From positions 1,798,001 to 1,862,000 of the forward strand of contig OZ242037.1 of assembly GCA_965205165.1 (NCBI GenBank): a DNA stretch of 64,000 bases, in the 5' to 3' direction. The position numbers were made by a program, and so were the translations under genes. A model generated the notes under the pieces. It worked only from the letters and a program-made list of their open reading frames with translations. It was not told where the DNA came from and ran no database searches. This document shows, in pieces, positions 1 through 7,349 of the stretch; position 1 is the first letter of the stretch, and the number at the start of each line of letters is the position of its first letter. This stretch comes from CBDESM01 sp965205165 (GTDB taxonomy: Bacteria > Chloroflexota > Dehalococcoidia > Bin125).

Positions 1-1
1 G

Positions 2-1015
2 TACCGGATCGTGCCGAATCGGGCGGATGGATACGCGGGGATGACGCTGGCGGAGCTGGGGGTCGACGCGGATGCGCCGGTCGGGCCGGACGTGCGGATC
101 AGCGATTTGGAGGGGAACGCGGTGTTCGAGGGGGTTGCGCCGCTGGATCAGGAGATCGAGGGCGGGTCGCGGCTGACGACGGGGGTGCTGGCGGACGGGG
201 ATTTGGCGATCGGGCTGCGGGGCGGGGAGGATCCGGTGTTCTTCTACTACTCGTTCAGCGTGGAGAGCGACCGGGGCGGGATTGCGGCGGGGGAGACGGC
301 GGAGCTGCCCGGGGCGGGGCTGCGGATCGAGTACCGCGGGGTTGGGCCGGATCGTTCGCGGCAGGGGATGCTGGAGGCGGGGGAGCGGCGGCGGGTGGGG
401 GCGATCGAGCTGGCGTACCTGGGAGCGGAGACGGTGTTCTTCGAGGCGGTGCGGGAGCTGCCCGGGGCGGAGGGGGAATCGCTGATCGCGCTGGAGCGGT
501 TCGGGCAGGCGCGGACGGCGGAGACGTTCGATGCGCGGGGGGGCGAGAACGTGCGGCTGACGCAGGACACGACGGCGACGAGCGCGGGCGGGCAGGTGGG
601 GCGTCCGTCGCGGCTGGTGCTGGGGCTGCCCGGGCAGGGGCGGATCGAGCTGGACGAGGGAGAGAGCGCGCGGGCGGGCGGGCTGGTCTACGAGTTCGCG
701 GGGCCGCGCGAGTTCACGGGGCTGAACGTGCGGCGGGATCCGGGAGCGGTCGCGTTCTGGGTCGGGGTGGGCTTGGGGATCGCGGGGATGACGGCGACGT
801 TCTTCACGCCGCGGCGGCGGGTGTGGGTGCGGATTGCGGAAGGGCGGGCGGCGCTGGCGGGGCAGGCGGCGCACGGGGTGCCGATGGCTCGGGAGCTGCG
901 GGCGATCTGCGCGGCGGCGGGTTTGGCGCCGGAGGGGGAGCCGGAGGCGGAGCGGGAACGCAGGGGCAGGTTCGGCGATGATTACCGCAGCGCGCGGCGC
1001 GGAGGAGGCGGCTGA
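2..1015 (+). CDS. ResB-like cytochrome c biogenesis protein, 5' end missing
   Basis: The frame is open from the window edge, so the true start lies upstream; the GTG at 11 is only the first start-like codon visible. About 335 residues are seen. They form a long beta-rich extracytoplasmic region, then one membrane segment near visible residues 245-265 and the basic exit FFTPRRRVWVRI, which is the usual C-terminal arrangement of ResB/Ccs1 proteins. ResB works with ResC/CcsA to deliver heme to apocytochrome c at the outer face of the membrane. The stop TGA overlaps the ATG of lgt (TGATG), so the two are translationally coupled. The family call rests on architecture and the C-terminal motif; the N-terminal membrane helices are outside the window. 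Confidence 0.7.
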   Translation, partial: YRIVPNRADGYAGMTLAELGVDADAPVGPDVRISDLEGNAVFEGVAPLDQEIEGGSRLTTGVLADGDLAIGLRGGEDPVFFYYSFSVESDRGGIAAGETAELPGAGLRIEYRGVGPDRSRQGMLEAGERRRVGAIELAYLGAETVFFEAVRELPGAEGESLIALERFGQARTAETFDARGGENVRLTQDTTATSAGGQVGRPSRLVLGLPGQGRIELDEGESARAGGLVYEFAGPREFTGLNVRRDPGAVAFWVGVGLGIAGMTATFFTPRRRVWVRIAEGRAALAGQAAHGVPMARELRAICAAAGLAPEGEPEAERERRGRFGDDYRSARRGGGG

Positions 1016-1974
1016 TGCCCGGATTGCAGGCGATCGCGGCGGCGATCAACATCCACATCGATCCGGTGCTGATCGACACGGGGGGCTTCGAGATCACGTG
1101 GCACGGCTTCTTCACGGCGATCGGGATCGCGCTGGGGGTGTGGCTGGCGCTGCAGCTGGCGAAGCAGGCGGGGCTGAAGCCGGACGATGCGTCGAGCATC
1201 GCGATCGCGGCGGTGGTTTCGGGGATCGTCGGGGCGCGGCTGCTCTGGGTGTTCGAGCACACGGATCAGATTTCCAACGTCGGCGACATTTTCGCGCTGA
1301 CCGACGGGGGGATATCGGTGTACGGGGCGATGATCGGCGGCGTGATCGGGGCGTTCGCCTACGTTTCGCTGTTCAAGCGGGAGTTTCCGAAGTGGGTGGG
1401 GCTGGACGTGGCGGCGCCCGGGATGATCCTGGGGCAGGCGGTGGGGCGGTTCGGGGATTTGATCAACGGGGAGCATTTCGCGCAGGCGAGCGATCTGCCT
1501 TGGGCGTTCCGCTACACGCATCCGGACACGGACGGGCCGTGGGCGCTGCATGAGGCGAGCGAGCCGATCGAGGGGTGGTACCGCGGCACGCGGGGGCTGG
1601 AGGGGGAGATGCCGGTGTCGGTGCATCCGGTGGCCGGGGCCTACGAGCCGCTGCTGGATTTCGCGATTCTGGGGCTGCTGCTGTGGATGCGGCGGTTCAA
1701 CATCGGCGCGGGCTGGGGCTTCATCACGTACGTGCTGACGTACGCGGCGGTGCGGGGGACGCTGGCGCTGTTGCGGACGGACGAGGCGACGGTGGCGGGG
1801 GCGCTGAGCGTTCCGCAGTTGACCGCGATCGCAACGGCGGCGCTGGCGCTGGTCGCGGCGGTCCACCTCAAGCGCCGGCCGCAGCCGCCGGCGGCGATCG
1901 TCAGCCGCGCGGCGCGTGCGCGGCGGGCGGCGAGGAGCGGTTCGGGCCGGCGCGGGGGCATGGGCCGTGGCTGA
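1015..1974 (+). CDS. lgt: Prolipoprotein diacylglyceryl transferase
   Basis: Lgt transfers diacylglycerol from phosphatidylglycerol to the lipobox cysteine of prelipoproteins in the cytoplasmic membrane. The 319-residue product has several hydrophobic helices, an early ITWHGFF segment, and the Lgt signature near residues 144-154, read here as GRFGDLINGEH. The usual GRxGNxxNxE has Asp in place of the first Asn. The C-terminal 35 residues are an Arg/Ala-rich tail that the family does not need. The start ATG overlaps the ResB stop. Substrates exist in this window: the lipoproteins at 19917 and 52228-53223 both have a lipobox cysteine. Confidence 0.93.
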   Translation: MPGLQAIAAAINIHIDPVLIDTGGFEITWHGFFTAIGIALGVWLALQLAKQAGLKPDDASSIAIAAVVSGIVGARLLWVFEHTDQISNVGDIFALTDGGISVYGAMIGGVIGAFAYVSLFKREFPKWVGLDVAAPGMILGQAVGRFGDLINGEHFAQASDLPWAFRYTHPDTDGPWALHEASEPIEGWYRGTRGLEGEMPVSVHPVAGAYEPLLDFAILGLLLWMRRFNIGAGWGFITYVLTYAAVRGTLALLRTDEATVAGALSVPQLTAIATAALALVAAVHLKRRPQPPAAIVSRAARARRAARSGSGRRGGMGRG

Positions 1975-2275
1975 CGCATCCGGCGGCGCGCGGCTGGTTC
2001 TGCTGGCGCGGCCGGATTGCGCGGCCTGCGAGGAGGCGGAGCCGGCGGTGCGCAGCATCGCGGCCGCGCTGGGCGTGCCTTGGGGCCGCGAGCGCACGGA
2101 GCGGGCGGATGCGCCGGTCGTCCTGCTGCGCAGCGACGGCGTCGAAACGACTTTGGCGCGGACGCTGGTCGAGCCGGCCGCGCTGGCCCGCGCGGCGCGG
2201 CGGGCGCTGGGCCGGGATGCGCGGGGCGCTGATCAGGAATCGCCGCCCGCCCGGGCGGAGGGCAGATCGTCGTAG
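1967..2275 (+). CDS. Small thioredoxin/glutaredoxin-like protein with CAAC motif
   Basis: A product of about 102 residues read from GTG at 1967, which overlaps the last codons of lgt. An upstream ATG at 1916 lies deep inside lgt and is less likely. The N-terminus reads as a beta strand followed by RPDCAACEEAEPAVRS, a CxxC motif where a thioredoxin-fold active site would be, and later a VVLLR strand. It lacks the full thioredoxin length and the cis-Pro is not obvious. Given the ResB neighbour it may serve thiol chemistry or cytochrome c maturation, but that is inference. The 3' end overlaps the convergent RelE-like gene by about 43 bases. Confidence 0.6.
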   Translation: MADASGGARLVLLARPDCAACEEAEPAVRSIAAALGVPWGRERTERADAPVVLLRSDGVETTLARTLVEPAALARAARRALGRDARGADQESPPARAEGRSS

Positions 2276-2517
2276 GCGTTTTCGCGACGGCTGATGCGGA
2301 CGACGGAAACCGAGCCGGCGGCATCGTCGATTTCATACAAGATCCGCCAGCGTCCGGCGACGACGCGATGCATGGGAGGATGCACGCCCTGCAACTGCAA
2401 GCAGCCCCGCCCCCGCGGGTCGCGTTCGAGATCACGAAGGCGCAGGTTCACCACTCTCTTCGGTTCGGGCGCGAGTGAGCGATGCGTTTGCCGCGTGGTC
2501 CCGCGGTAGCGGATCAC
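2233..2517 (-). CDS. RelE/ParE-family toxin-like protein
   Basis: A 94-residue product from GTG at 2517; an upstream ATG at 2589 would overlap the preceding gene heavily and add a basic non-family extension. The order of elements matches RelE/ParE: an N-terminal VIRYR strand, a helix ending LRDLERDPRG, then HRVVAGRWRILYEID and a closing strand with RISRRENAYDD. Family members are mRNA interferases or gyrase inhibitors normally paired with an upstream antitoxin. Here the genes just upstream on the same strand are the small paralogs at 2538-3526, so one of those could be its antitoxin, although none shows a recognisable DNA-binding antitoxin fold. Confidence 0.65.
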   Translation of the reverse strand: MIRYRGTTRQTHRSLAPEPKRVVNLRLRDLERDPRGRGCLQLQGVHPPMHRVVAGRWRILYEIDDAAGSVSVVRISRRENAYDDLPSARAGGDS

Positions 2518-2537
2518 GTACCGGCGCGCGCGTGCGG

Positions 2538-2798
2538 CTATGTCGCACTCCGGTGCGGTTCTTCGTGGTCGATCACGGCATCTACCCAATCCGCTTCGAC
2601 TTTGCCGACGGCGAGTTCGTAGCGCGCGTGCGCCACATCGGCCAAGTGCTCGTCGCAGGTGAGCTTGGCGAGGGCAATGCGGGCCTGGCCTTCAAGGCGG
2701 ATGCAGTTTTTGATGACGGGCCACGGATGGCCGGCGGCTGTCAAGGTTTCCGCGTTCAGGGTGATGGGCTGTAGAGGGATGGCAGCGGCCGTGGTCAT
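2538..2798 (-). CDS. Small protein, tandem paralog 3 of 3
   Basis: An 86-residue product of unknown function. It shares a core with the next two genes upstream: HPWPVIKNC, then a helix with a central Glu, ALAKLT, an acidic turn, and a LADVAHARYELAVGK helix. Its ATG overlaps the stop of the preceding gene (ATGA), and it lies about 20 bases before the RelE-like GTG. No signal peptide, membrane segment or DNA-binding motif is visible. Position between paralogs and a RelE-like gene suggests an antitoxin or accessory role, which is inference. Confidence 0.6.
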   Translation of the reverse strand: MTTAAAIPLQPITLNAETLTAAGHPWPVIKNCIRLEGQARIALAKLTCDEHLADVAHARYELAVGKVEADWVDAVIDHEEPHRSAT

Positions 2799-3139
2799 CG
2801 TGCGCTCATTTTATCGGCTGGGCGGAGCTCGGTGCGGTAGGGGTGCGGGCCGGCGGTTATGGGGCGTCCCCCATGATTGCGGCGATCTCGGCGTCGCTGA
2901 GGCCTTCCGTCTTCGCGGAGGACATCTTCCCAGGAGGTGTAGCCGCCTTCTGCCTTGCCGACGGCGAAGTTGTAGTCGGCGTGGGCGAGGTCGTCTAGGT
3001 TCTCGTCGTTGGTGAGCTTGGCGAGGGCGATGCGGGCGTTGGCTTCCATTCGGAGGCAGTTCTTGATGGCGGGCCATGGGTGGCCGGCGGCGGTGAGGGC
3101 GATGGGCTGCAGGGGGATGGCGGCGGTGGCGGTGGTCAT
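2795..3139 (-). CDS. Small protein, tandem paralog 2 of 3, probably frameshifted at its 3' end
   Basis: The first roughly 75 residues closely match the neighbouring paralog at 2538-2798 (MTT.AAIPLQPI, HPWP.IKNC, ALAKLT, AVGK). After SWEDVLRED the frame becomes Arg/Pro-rich and runs to a stop overlapping the next ATG. In the +1 frame from about 2903-2913 the same DNA encodes EGLSDAEIAAIMGDAP followed by TAA at 2857-2859, which looks like a genuine C-terminus. A single extra base would explain this. The intact gene would then be about 2857-3139. Function unknown. Confidence 0.55.
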   Translation of the reverse strand: MTTATAAIPLQPIALTAAGHPWPAIKNCLRMEANARIALAKLTNDENLDDLAHADYNFAVGKAEGGYTSWEDVLREDGRPQRRRDRRNHGGRPITAGPHPYRTELRPADKMSAR

Positions 3140-3187
3140 TGCGTGCTCCGGGGTGCCATCTTATCGGGCCGAGATCGTTGCTCGGCG

Positions 3188-3526
3188 TCAGCTGGAGCTT
3201 GCGGAGATGTTGGGGGATGCGGCTGCTGCGGCGAGCCATTTTGCTTCGGCGTCGCGGATCTCGGGTTCGAACTGTTCGGGCTTGAGCTTGCGTGATTCGT
3301 TGGCCTCGATGAGGCGGGCGTATTCGGCGAAGATGCGGTCGGCGAGCTCTTGGTCGCCGGTCAGTTTGGCGAACTCGTTGATGGCGTTGGCTTCCATCTG
3401 CAGGACGAGCTTGACGTCTTCCCACGGGTGGCCGGCGGCGATCAGCTCGTCGGCGCGCTCGTGGGCCCAGCGCATGTCGACGATGATCTCGGCTTCTTCG
3501 TTCGCCCGCGGGTGCTCGGCGGCCAT
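3188..3526 (-). CDS. Small protein, tandem paralog 1 of 3
   Basis: A 112-residue product from ATG at 3526. It is the most diverged of the three paralogs but keeps the core HPWEDVKLVLQMEANAINEFAKLT followed by an acidic turn and LADRIFAEYA. It is predicted to be soluble and mostly helical, with an acidic N-terminus and an Ala/Ser-rich tail. It lies 47 bases downstream of the APS reductase gene on the same strand, so it may be co-transcribed with it. No known family recognised. Confidence 0.6.
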   Translation of the reverse strand: MAAEHPRANEEAEIIVDMRWAHERADELIAAGHPWEDVKLVLQMEANAINEFAKLTGDQELADRIFAEYARLIEANESRKLKPEQFEPEIRDAEAKWLAAAAASPNISASSS

Positions 3527-3572
3527 CGCGTCCTCCGCTGCTCGGGGCAAGCGTATCGGGCGGCGGGGCGGA

Positions 3573-4328
3573 TCAGCGGTCTGGGTCGTCCAGGTTGATT
3601 GCGTGGAGGCCGCATTCCTTTTTGGTGGCTTCTTCCCACCACCAGCGGCCGGCGCGCTCGTGTTCGCCGGGGTTCGTGGGGCGGGTGCAGGGGGCGCAGC
3701 CGATTGACTTGAAGCCGCGGTCGTGGAGGGGGTTGTAGGGGAGGCGATGGGCGAGGATGTGCTGCCAGACTTGGGCGCTGGTCCAGTTGGCGAGGGGGTT
3801 GAACTTGACCATCGGGGAGGCTTCGCGGCCGAAGCCGGGATCGGGCTGGACGACGGGGAGCTCGGCGCGGGTGCCGGGGCTTTGGTCGCGGCGCTGGCCG
3901 GTGGCGTAGGCGGCGACGCCGGCGAGGGCGCGGCCGAGCGGCTCGACCTTGCGGATGCCGCAGCATTCCTGGTGTCCGTCGCGGCGGAAGGAGAAGAGGC
4001 CTTTTTCGCGCACGAGCGCCTCGACGGCTGCGGCTTGTGGGGCGTAGGCCTCGATCGCGGTCCCATAGCGCTCGCGGACCTGCTCGATGAATTCGGAGGT
4101 TTCGGGGTGCAGGCGGCCGGTGTCGAGGGTGAAGACGCGGAAGCGGGCGCCGGTTTTTTCGGCGGCGCGGGCGGCCATGTCGATCAGGGCGACGTCTTCA
4201 GCGCCGCTGAAGGAGATGCTGAGGCCGGGGAAGCGGTCCAGCGCTTCGGCGAGGATGTCTTCGGGGTGCGCATCGGCGAGGCGCGCAGCTGCGGCGGCGA
4301 TGTCGAAACCGGCGGTGCTCTTCGCCAT
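3573..4328 (-). CDS. cysH: Assimilatory APS (or PAPS) reductase, iron-sulfur type
   Basis: Reduces adenylyl sulfate to sulfite with thioredoxin as donor, feeding cysteine synthesis. The 251-residue product has the SGAEDVALIDMA nucleotide-binding segment, the FTLDTGRLHPET segment, a tandem Cys pair in HQECCGIRKVEPL, a second CxxC in GCAPCTRP, and the C-terminal KECGLH with the redox cysteine. The paired CC...CxxC cysteines are the [4Fe-4S] ligands of the bacterial APS-reductase branch, so APS is the likely substrate. ATG 4328 is preferred over GTG 4337 because AGGTGG lies just upstream of the ATG and overlaps the GTG. It is divergent from the Rrf2 regulator. Confidence 0.92.
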   Translation of the reverse strand: MAKSTAGFDIAAAAARLADAHPEDILAEALDRFPGLSISFSGAEDVALIDMAARAAEKTGARFRVFTLDTGRLHPETSEFIEQVRERYGTAIEAYAPQAAAVEALVREKGLFSFRRDGHQECCGIRKVEPLGRALAGVAAYATGQRRDQSPGTRAELPVVQPDPGFGREASPMVKFNPLANWTSAQVWQHILAHRLPYNPLHDRGFKSIGCAPCTRPTNPGEHERAGRWWWEEATKKECGLHAINLDDPDR

Positions 4329-4337
4329 GTCAACCAC

Positions 4338-4450
4338 CTTTCACCCGGTTGCCGGCGGCGGGGATGCGGAGCGTGCGGCAGGGCGGGGCAAATGCTACTA
4401 TTTCGGTACAGATTACCCGCGAAGTGCGCGGGGAGGGCGGCGGGCCGGCG
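4338..4450. promoter_or_regulatory. Divergent promoter region between cysH and the Rrf2 regulator
   Basis: About 113 bases separate the two divergent genes. Within this GC-rich stretch is a clear AT-richer island near 4389-4417 containing TACTAT at 4396-4401, a plausible -10 for the plus strand, and a short inverted repeat TAC-N7-GTA at 4396-4408. Rrf2 proteins often bind their own promoter and that of a divergent sulfur or Fe-S gene, so this is where an operator would be expected. The repeat is too short to call an operator with confidence. Confidence 0.35.
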
Positions 4451-4894
4451 ATGATCAAGACCTCTTCCAAGAGCGATTACGGCATCCGCGCGCTCGTCGA
4501 CCTGGCGCAGCAGGGGGGCGGGGGGCCGGTTCCGAGCGGGGAGATTTCGCAGCGGCAGCGCATTCCGGAGTCGCTGGTCGGGCAGGTGCTGGGGCAGTTG
4601 CGGACGGCGGGGTTCGTGCGCTCGACGCGGGGCAAGCAGGGTGGGCACGAGCTGGCGGTCGAGGCGGAGGGCATCCGGCTGGATGCGGTGGTGGAGGCGC
4701 TGGAGGGGCCGATCACGCTGGGCGCGGGCTGCGAGCAGGACACGGCGGCCCACGCCGACGGGGGTTGTACCGGGGCCGCGGCGCAGGTCCGCCTCTGGGC
4801 GGACGTGCGTGCGGCCATTCTCGATGTTCTCCGCGACCGCAGCATCGCCGACCTCGCCTCGCAATCCGCGGGCGGGGCGCGCTACCAGATCTAG
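4451..4894 (+). CDS. Rrf2-family transcriptional regulator
   Basis: A 147-residue product from ATG at 4451; the upstream ATG at 4349 would lie in the promoter and add a non-family extension. The winged-helix region has SDYGIRALVDLAQQ, the recognition segment IPESLVGQVLGQLRTAGFVRSTRGKQGGHEL, and the hinge IRLDAVVEALEGPI, all standard for Rrf2/IscR/CymR. The Fe-S segment has two cysteines (GAGCEQD and GGCTG) rather than the three of IscR, so cluster binding is uncertain. Lying between cysH and cysK, it probably controls cysteine supply, like CymR. Confidence 0.85.
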   Translation: MIKTSSKSDYGIRALVDLAQQGGGGPVPSGEISQRQRIPESLVGQVLGQLRTAGFVRSTRGKQGGHELAVEAEGIRLDAVVEALEGPITLGAGCEQDTAAHADGGCTGAAAQVRLWADVRAAILDVLRDRSIADLASQSAGGARYQI

Positions 4895-4928
4895 GCAGAC
4901 CGCCATCACCACCGCAGCAGCCGTTCCG

Positions 4929-5888
4929 ATGCAGACCGACGAGCAGGCCGCGAACCGGCGGCCGGCCTTCGCCGATTCGGTGCTCGACCTGATCGGGGCG
5001 ACGCCGATCGTGCGGCTGCGGCGGGTGGTTCCGGAGGGGGCGGCGGAGATCACGGCGAAGCTGGAGTCGCTCAATCCGGGCGGCTCGGTCAAGGATCGGA
5101 TCGCACGGGCGATGATCGAGGAGGCGGAATGCGCGGGCGCGCTGGAGCCGGGCGACGCGATCGTGGAGCCGACGTCGGGCAACACGGGGATCGGGCTGGC
5201 GCTGGTGGCGGCGGTGAAGGGCTACCGGCTGATCCTGACGATGCCGGAGGACATGAGCCGGGAACGGCGGCGGCTGCTGGAGCGGTTCGGGGCGGAGGTG
5301 GTGCTGACGCCGGCGATCGAGGGGATGACGGGCGCGGTCTTCGCGGCGGAGGAGCTGGCCAAGACGCCGGGGCACTTCATGCCGCAGCAGTTCGCCAATC
5401 CGGCGAACCCGGAGGCGCACCGGCGGACCACGGCGCGGGAGATCTGGGAGGCGCTCGACGGGGAGCTGGACGCGTTCGTGACGGGGGTGGGGACGGGGGG
5501 GACGATCACGGGGGTGGGGGAATGGCTGCGCGAGCGCAGGCCGGAGCTGGGCATTTGGGCGGTCGAGCCGGAGCGTTCGCCGGTGCTGCAAGGGGGGCGC
5601 TTCGCGGTGCACCAGATCCAGGGGATCGGGGCGTCGTTCGTGCCGGGGGTGCTGAATCGCGAGGTCTACGACGGGGTGATCGGGGTGGCGGACGACGCGG
5701 CGATCGCGATGGCGGGGCGGCTGGCGCGGGAGGAGGGGATTCTGGCGGGGATCTCCTCGGGCGCGAACGTGCATGCGGCGGTGCAGGTGGCGGAGCGGCT
5801 GGGGGCGGGCAAGCGGGTGGTGACTACGATCTGCGATACGGGCGAGCGCTACCTGAGCATGCCCTTCGACGGACACCGAGCCGACTGA
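4929..5888 (+). CDS. cysK: Cysteine synthase A (O-acetylserine sulfhydrylase type)
   Basis: A PLP enzyme that replaces the activated side chain of O-acetylserine with sulfide to make cysteine. The 319-residue product shows the PLP lysine in NPGGSVKDR, the substrate loop PTSGNTG, the GTGGTITG phosphate-binding loop, and GISSGAN near the C-terminus. It starts 34 bases after the Rrf2 stop. It differs from the second synthase at 7346, which has NPTGSVKDR and resembles O-phosphoserine-dependent CysM, so the organism seems to have both a free-sulfide route and a carrier-bound route. Confidence 0.9.
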   Translation: MQTDEQAANRRPAFADSVLDLIGATPIVRLRRVVPEGAAEITAKLESLNPGGSVKDRIARAMIEEAECAGALEPGDAIVEPTSGNTGIGLALVAAVKGYRLILTMPEDMSRERRRLLERFGAEVVLTPAIEGMTGAVFAAEELAKTPGHFMPQQFANPANPEAHRRTTAREIWEALDGELDAFVTGVGTGGTITGVGEWLRERRPELGIWAVEPERSPVLQGGRFAVHQIQGIGASFVPGVLNREVYDGVIGVADDAAIAMAGRLAREEGILAGISSGANVHAAVQVAERLGAGKRVVTTICDTGERYLSMPFDGHRAD

Positions 5889-5905
5889 GAGAATTGGAGC
5901 CTGCC

Positions 5906-7018
5906 ATGCCAGTCCGCGTCTACATTCCCACGCCGTTCCGCAGCGTGACCGGCAACCGCACGTTCGTCGACGCCGACGGGCTGGACGTGCACGGGGTGCT
6001 GAACGACCTCGATCAGCGCTTCCCGGGCTTCGGGGAGATGGTGTTCGACGAGGAGCGGGCGGTGCTGGAGCACGTGAACGTGTACCTCAACAACCAGGAG
6101 ATCACGGCGCTGGGGGGCGCGGGCACGCCGGTGGCGGACGGCGACGAGCTGGCGGTGATTCCGGCCATCGCGGGCGGGGCGGCGATGACGCCGGAGCAGG
6201 TCGAGCGCTACTCGCGGCACCTGATCATGGATCAGGTGGGGCCGATCGGGCAGCGCAAGCTGATGGACGGCAAGGTGCTGGCGGTGGGCGCGGGCGGGCT
6301 GGGCTCGCCGGTGCTGGTCTACCTCGCGGCGGCGGGGGTGGGGACGATCGGGATCGTCGATTTCGACGTGGTGGACCGCTCGAACCTGCAGCGGCAGATC
6401 ATCCACGGGACGAGCGACATCGGGCGGCCGAAGGTGGAATCGGCGCGCGACCGGATCCACGACCTGAATCCGAACGTGACGGTGGTGCCGCATGCGGAGC
6501 CGCTGACGTCGGACAACGCGATGGAGATCATCGGGCAGTACGACATCGTGATCAACGGGGCGGACAACTTCGCGACGCGGTACTTGGTCAACGACACGGC
6601 GTTCTTCACGGACACGGTGCTGGTGGACGGGTCGATCTTCCTGTTCGAGGGGCAGATCAGCACGTATTTCCCGGGCGAGGGCTGCTACCGCTGCCTGTAT
6701 CCGGCGCCGCCGCCGCCGGGGATGGTGCCGTCCTGCTCGGAGGCGGGGGTGCTGGGGGTGCTGCCCGGGACGGTGGGGGCGATTCAGGCGACGGAGGCGA
6801 TCAAGGTGCTGCTGGAGGCGGGGGAGACGCTGAAGAACCGGCTGCTGCTGTACGACGCGCTGGCGATGGACTTCCGCATGGTCAAGATCCGGCGCGATCC
6901 GAAGTGCCCGCTCTGCGGGGACGCTCCGACGGTGACGGAGCTGATCGACTACGAGGAGTTCTGCGGGTCGCCCTTCCACGAGGGGCCGGCCGACGGGACC
7001 AACGGGGCGTCGGGCTAG
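5906..7018 (+). CDS. MoaD/ThiS-like sulfur carrier fused to a MoeB-like E1 activating enzyme
   Basis: A 370-residue protein with GGAG about 10 bases before the ATG. Residues 1-91 are a ubiquitin-like carrier (VNVYLNNQEI, VADGDELAVIPAIAGG) whose diglycine is at 90-91. With no stop, the reading continues through Ala-Ala-Met94 into an adenylating enzyme: ERYSRHLIMDQVG, GAGGLGSPV nucleotide loop, VDRSNLQRQ, Zn-binding CYRC and CPLC pairs, and the ELIDYEEFCG tail. MoeB/MoeZ enzymes adenylate the C-terminal Gly of a carrier before sulfur transfer. In this fusion the diglycine is internal, so the carrier part needs cleavage to work, or Met94 (ATG at 6185) may also serve as a start. The likely partner is the free CysO at 7059. 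Confidence 0.88.
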   Translation: MPVRVYIPTPFRSVTGNRTFVDADGLDVHGVLNDLDQRFPGFGEMVFDEERAVLEHVNVYLNNQEITALGGAGTPVADGDELAVIPAIAGGAAMTPEQVERYSRHLIMDQVGPIGQRKLMDGKVLAVGAGGLGSPVLVYLAAAGVGTIGIVDFDVVDRSNLQRQIIHGTSDIGRPKVESARDRIHDLNPNVTVVPHAEPLTSDNAMEIIGQYDIVINGADNFATRYLVNDTAFFTDTVLVDGSIFLFEGQISTYFPGEGCYRCLYPAPPPPGMVPSCSEAGVLGVLPGTVGAIQATEAIKVLLEAGETLKNRLLLYDALAMDFRMVKIRRDPKCPLCGDAPTVTELIDYEEFCGSPFHEGPADGTNGASG

Positions 7019-7058
7019 CCGGGCGTCCGGCGAGCGCGGGCAGACGGAGGCGATGGCG

Positions 7059-7349
7059 ATGAGCGTTGAAGTGCGGGTTCCCTCGGTGCTGCAGAAGTTC
7101 ACGGGCGGCGAGAAGATCGTCCACGTCGAGGCGGCGGACATCGGCGAGCTGCTGGCGGAGCTGGAATCGGCGCATCCGGGGATCGGCGAACAGCTGATGG
7201 AGGAGGGGCCGGACGGGGCGCAGCTGCGGCGCTTCGTCAACGTTTTCCTGAATGACGAGGACATCCGCTTCCTGGACGGGATGAGCACGGCGACGTCGGA
7301 CGGGGACGTGCTGGCGATCCTGCCGGCGCTGGCGGGGGGCGGGCGATGA
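7059..7349 (+). CDS. cysO: CysO-like sulfur carrier protein
   Basis: A 96-residue ubiquitin-fold carrier similar along its whole length to mycobacterial CysO (VRVPSVLQKFTGG, RFVNVFLNDEDIRF, SDGDVLAILPALAGG). CysO carries sulfur as a C-terminal thiocarboxylate to the cysteine synthase CysM. ATG 7059 is chosen over ATG 7053 because GGAGG at 7046-7050 is 8 bases from the former and only 2 from the latter. The protein ends GGGR rather than GG, so extra residues must be removed before activation, or the Gly ahead of Arg is not used. The stop overlaps the CysM ATG (ATGA). Confidence 0.88.
   Translation: MSVEVRVPSVLQKFTGGEKIVHVEAADIGELLAELESAHPGIGEQLMEEGPDGAQLRRFVNVFLNDEDIRFLDGMSTATSDGDVLAILPALAGGGR

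Noticed and set aside
4396..4408. Inverted repeat TAC-N7-GTA as an Rrf2 operator
   Set aside because: Only three matched bases per arm; does not match a known Rrf2 or CymR box well enough, so kept only as part of the promoter region.
5129..5905. N-terminal 259 residues of the frame that leads into MoaD-MoeB
   Set aside because: This stretch is a Gly/Ala-rich shadow of cysK; the real gene starts at ATG 5906 after GGAG.
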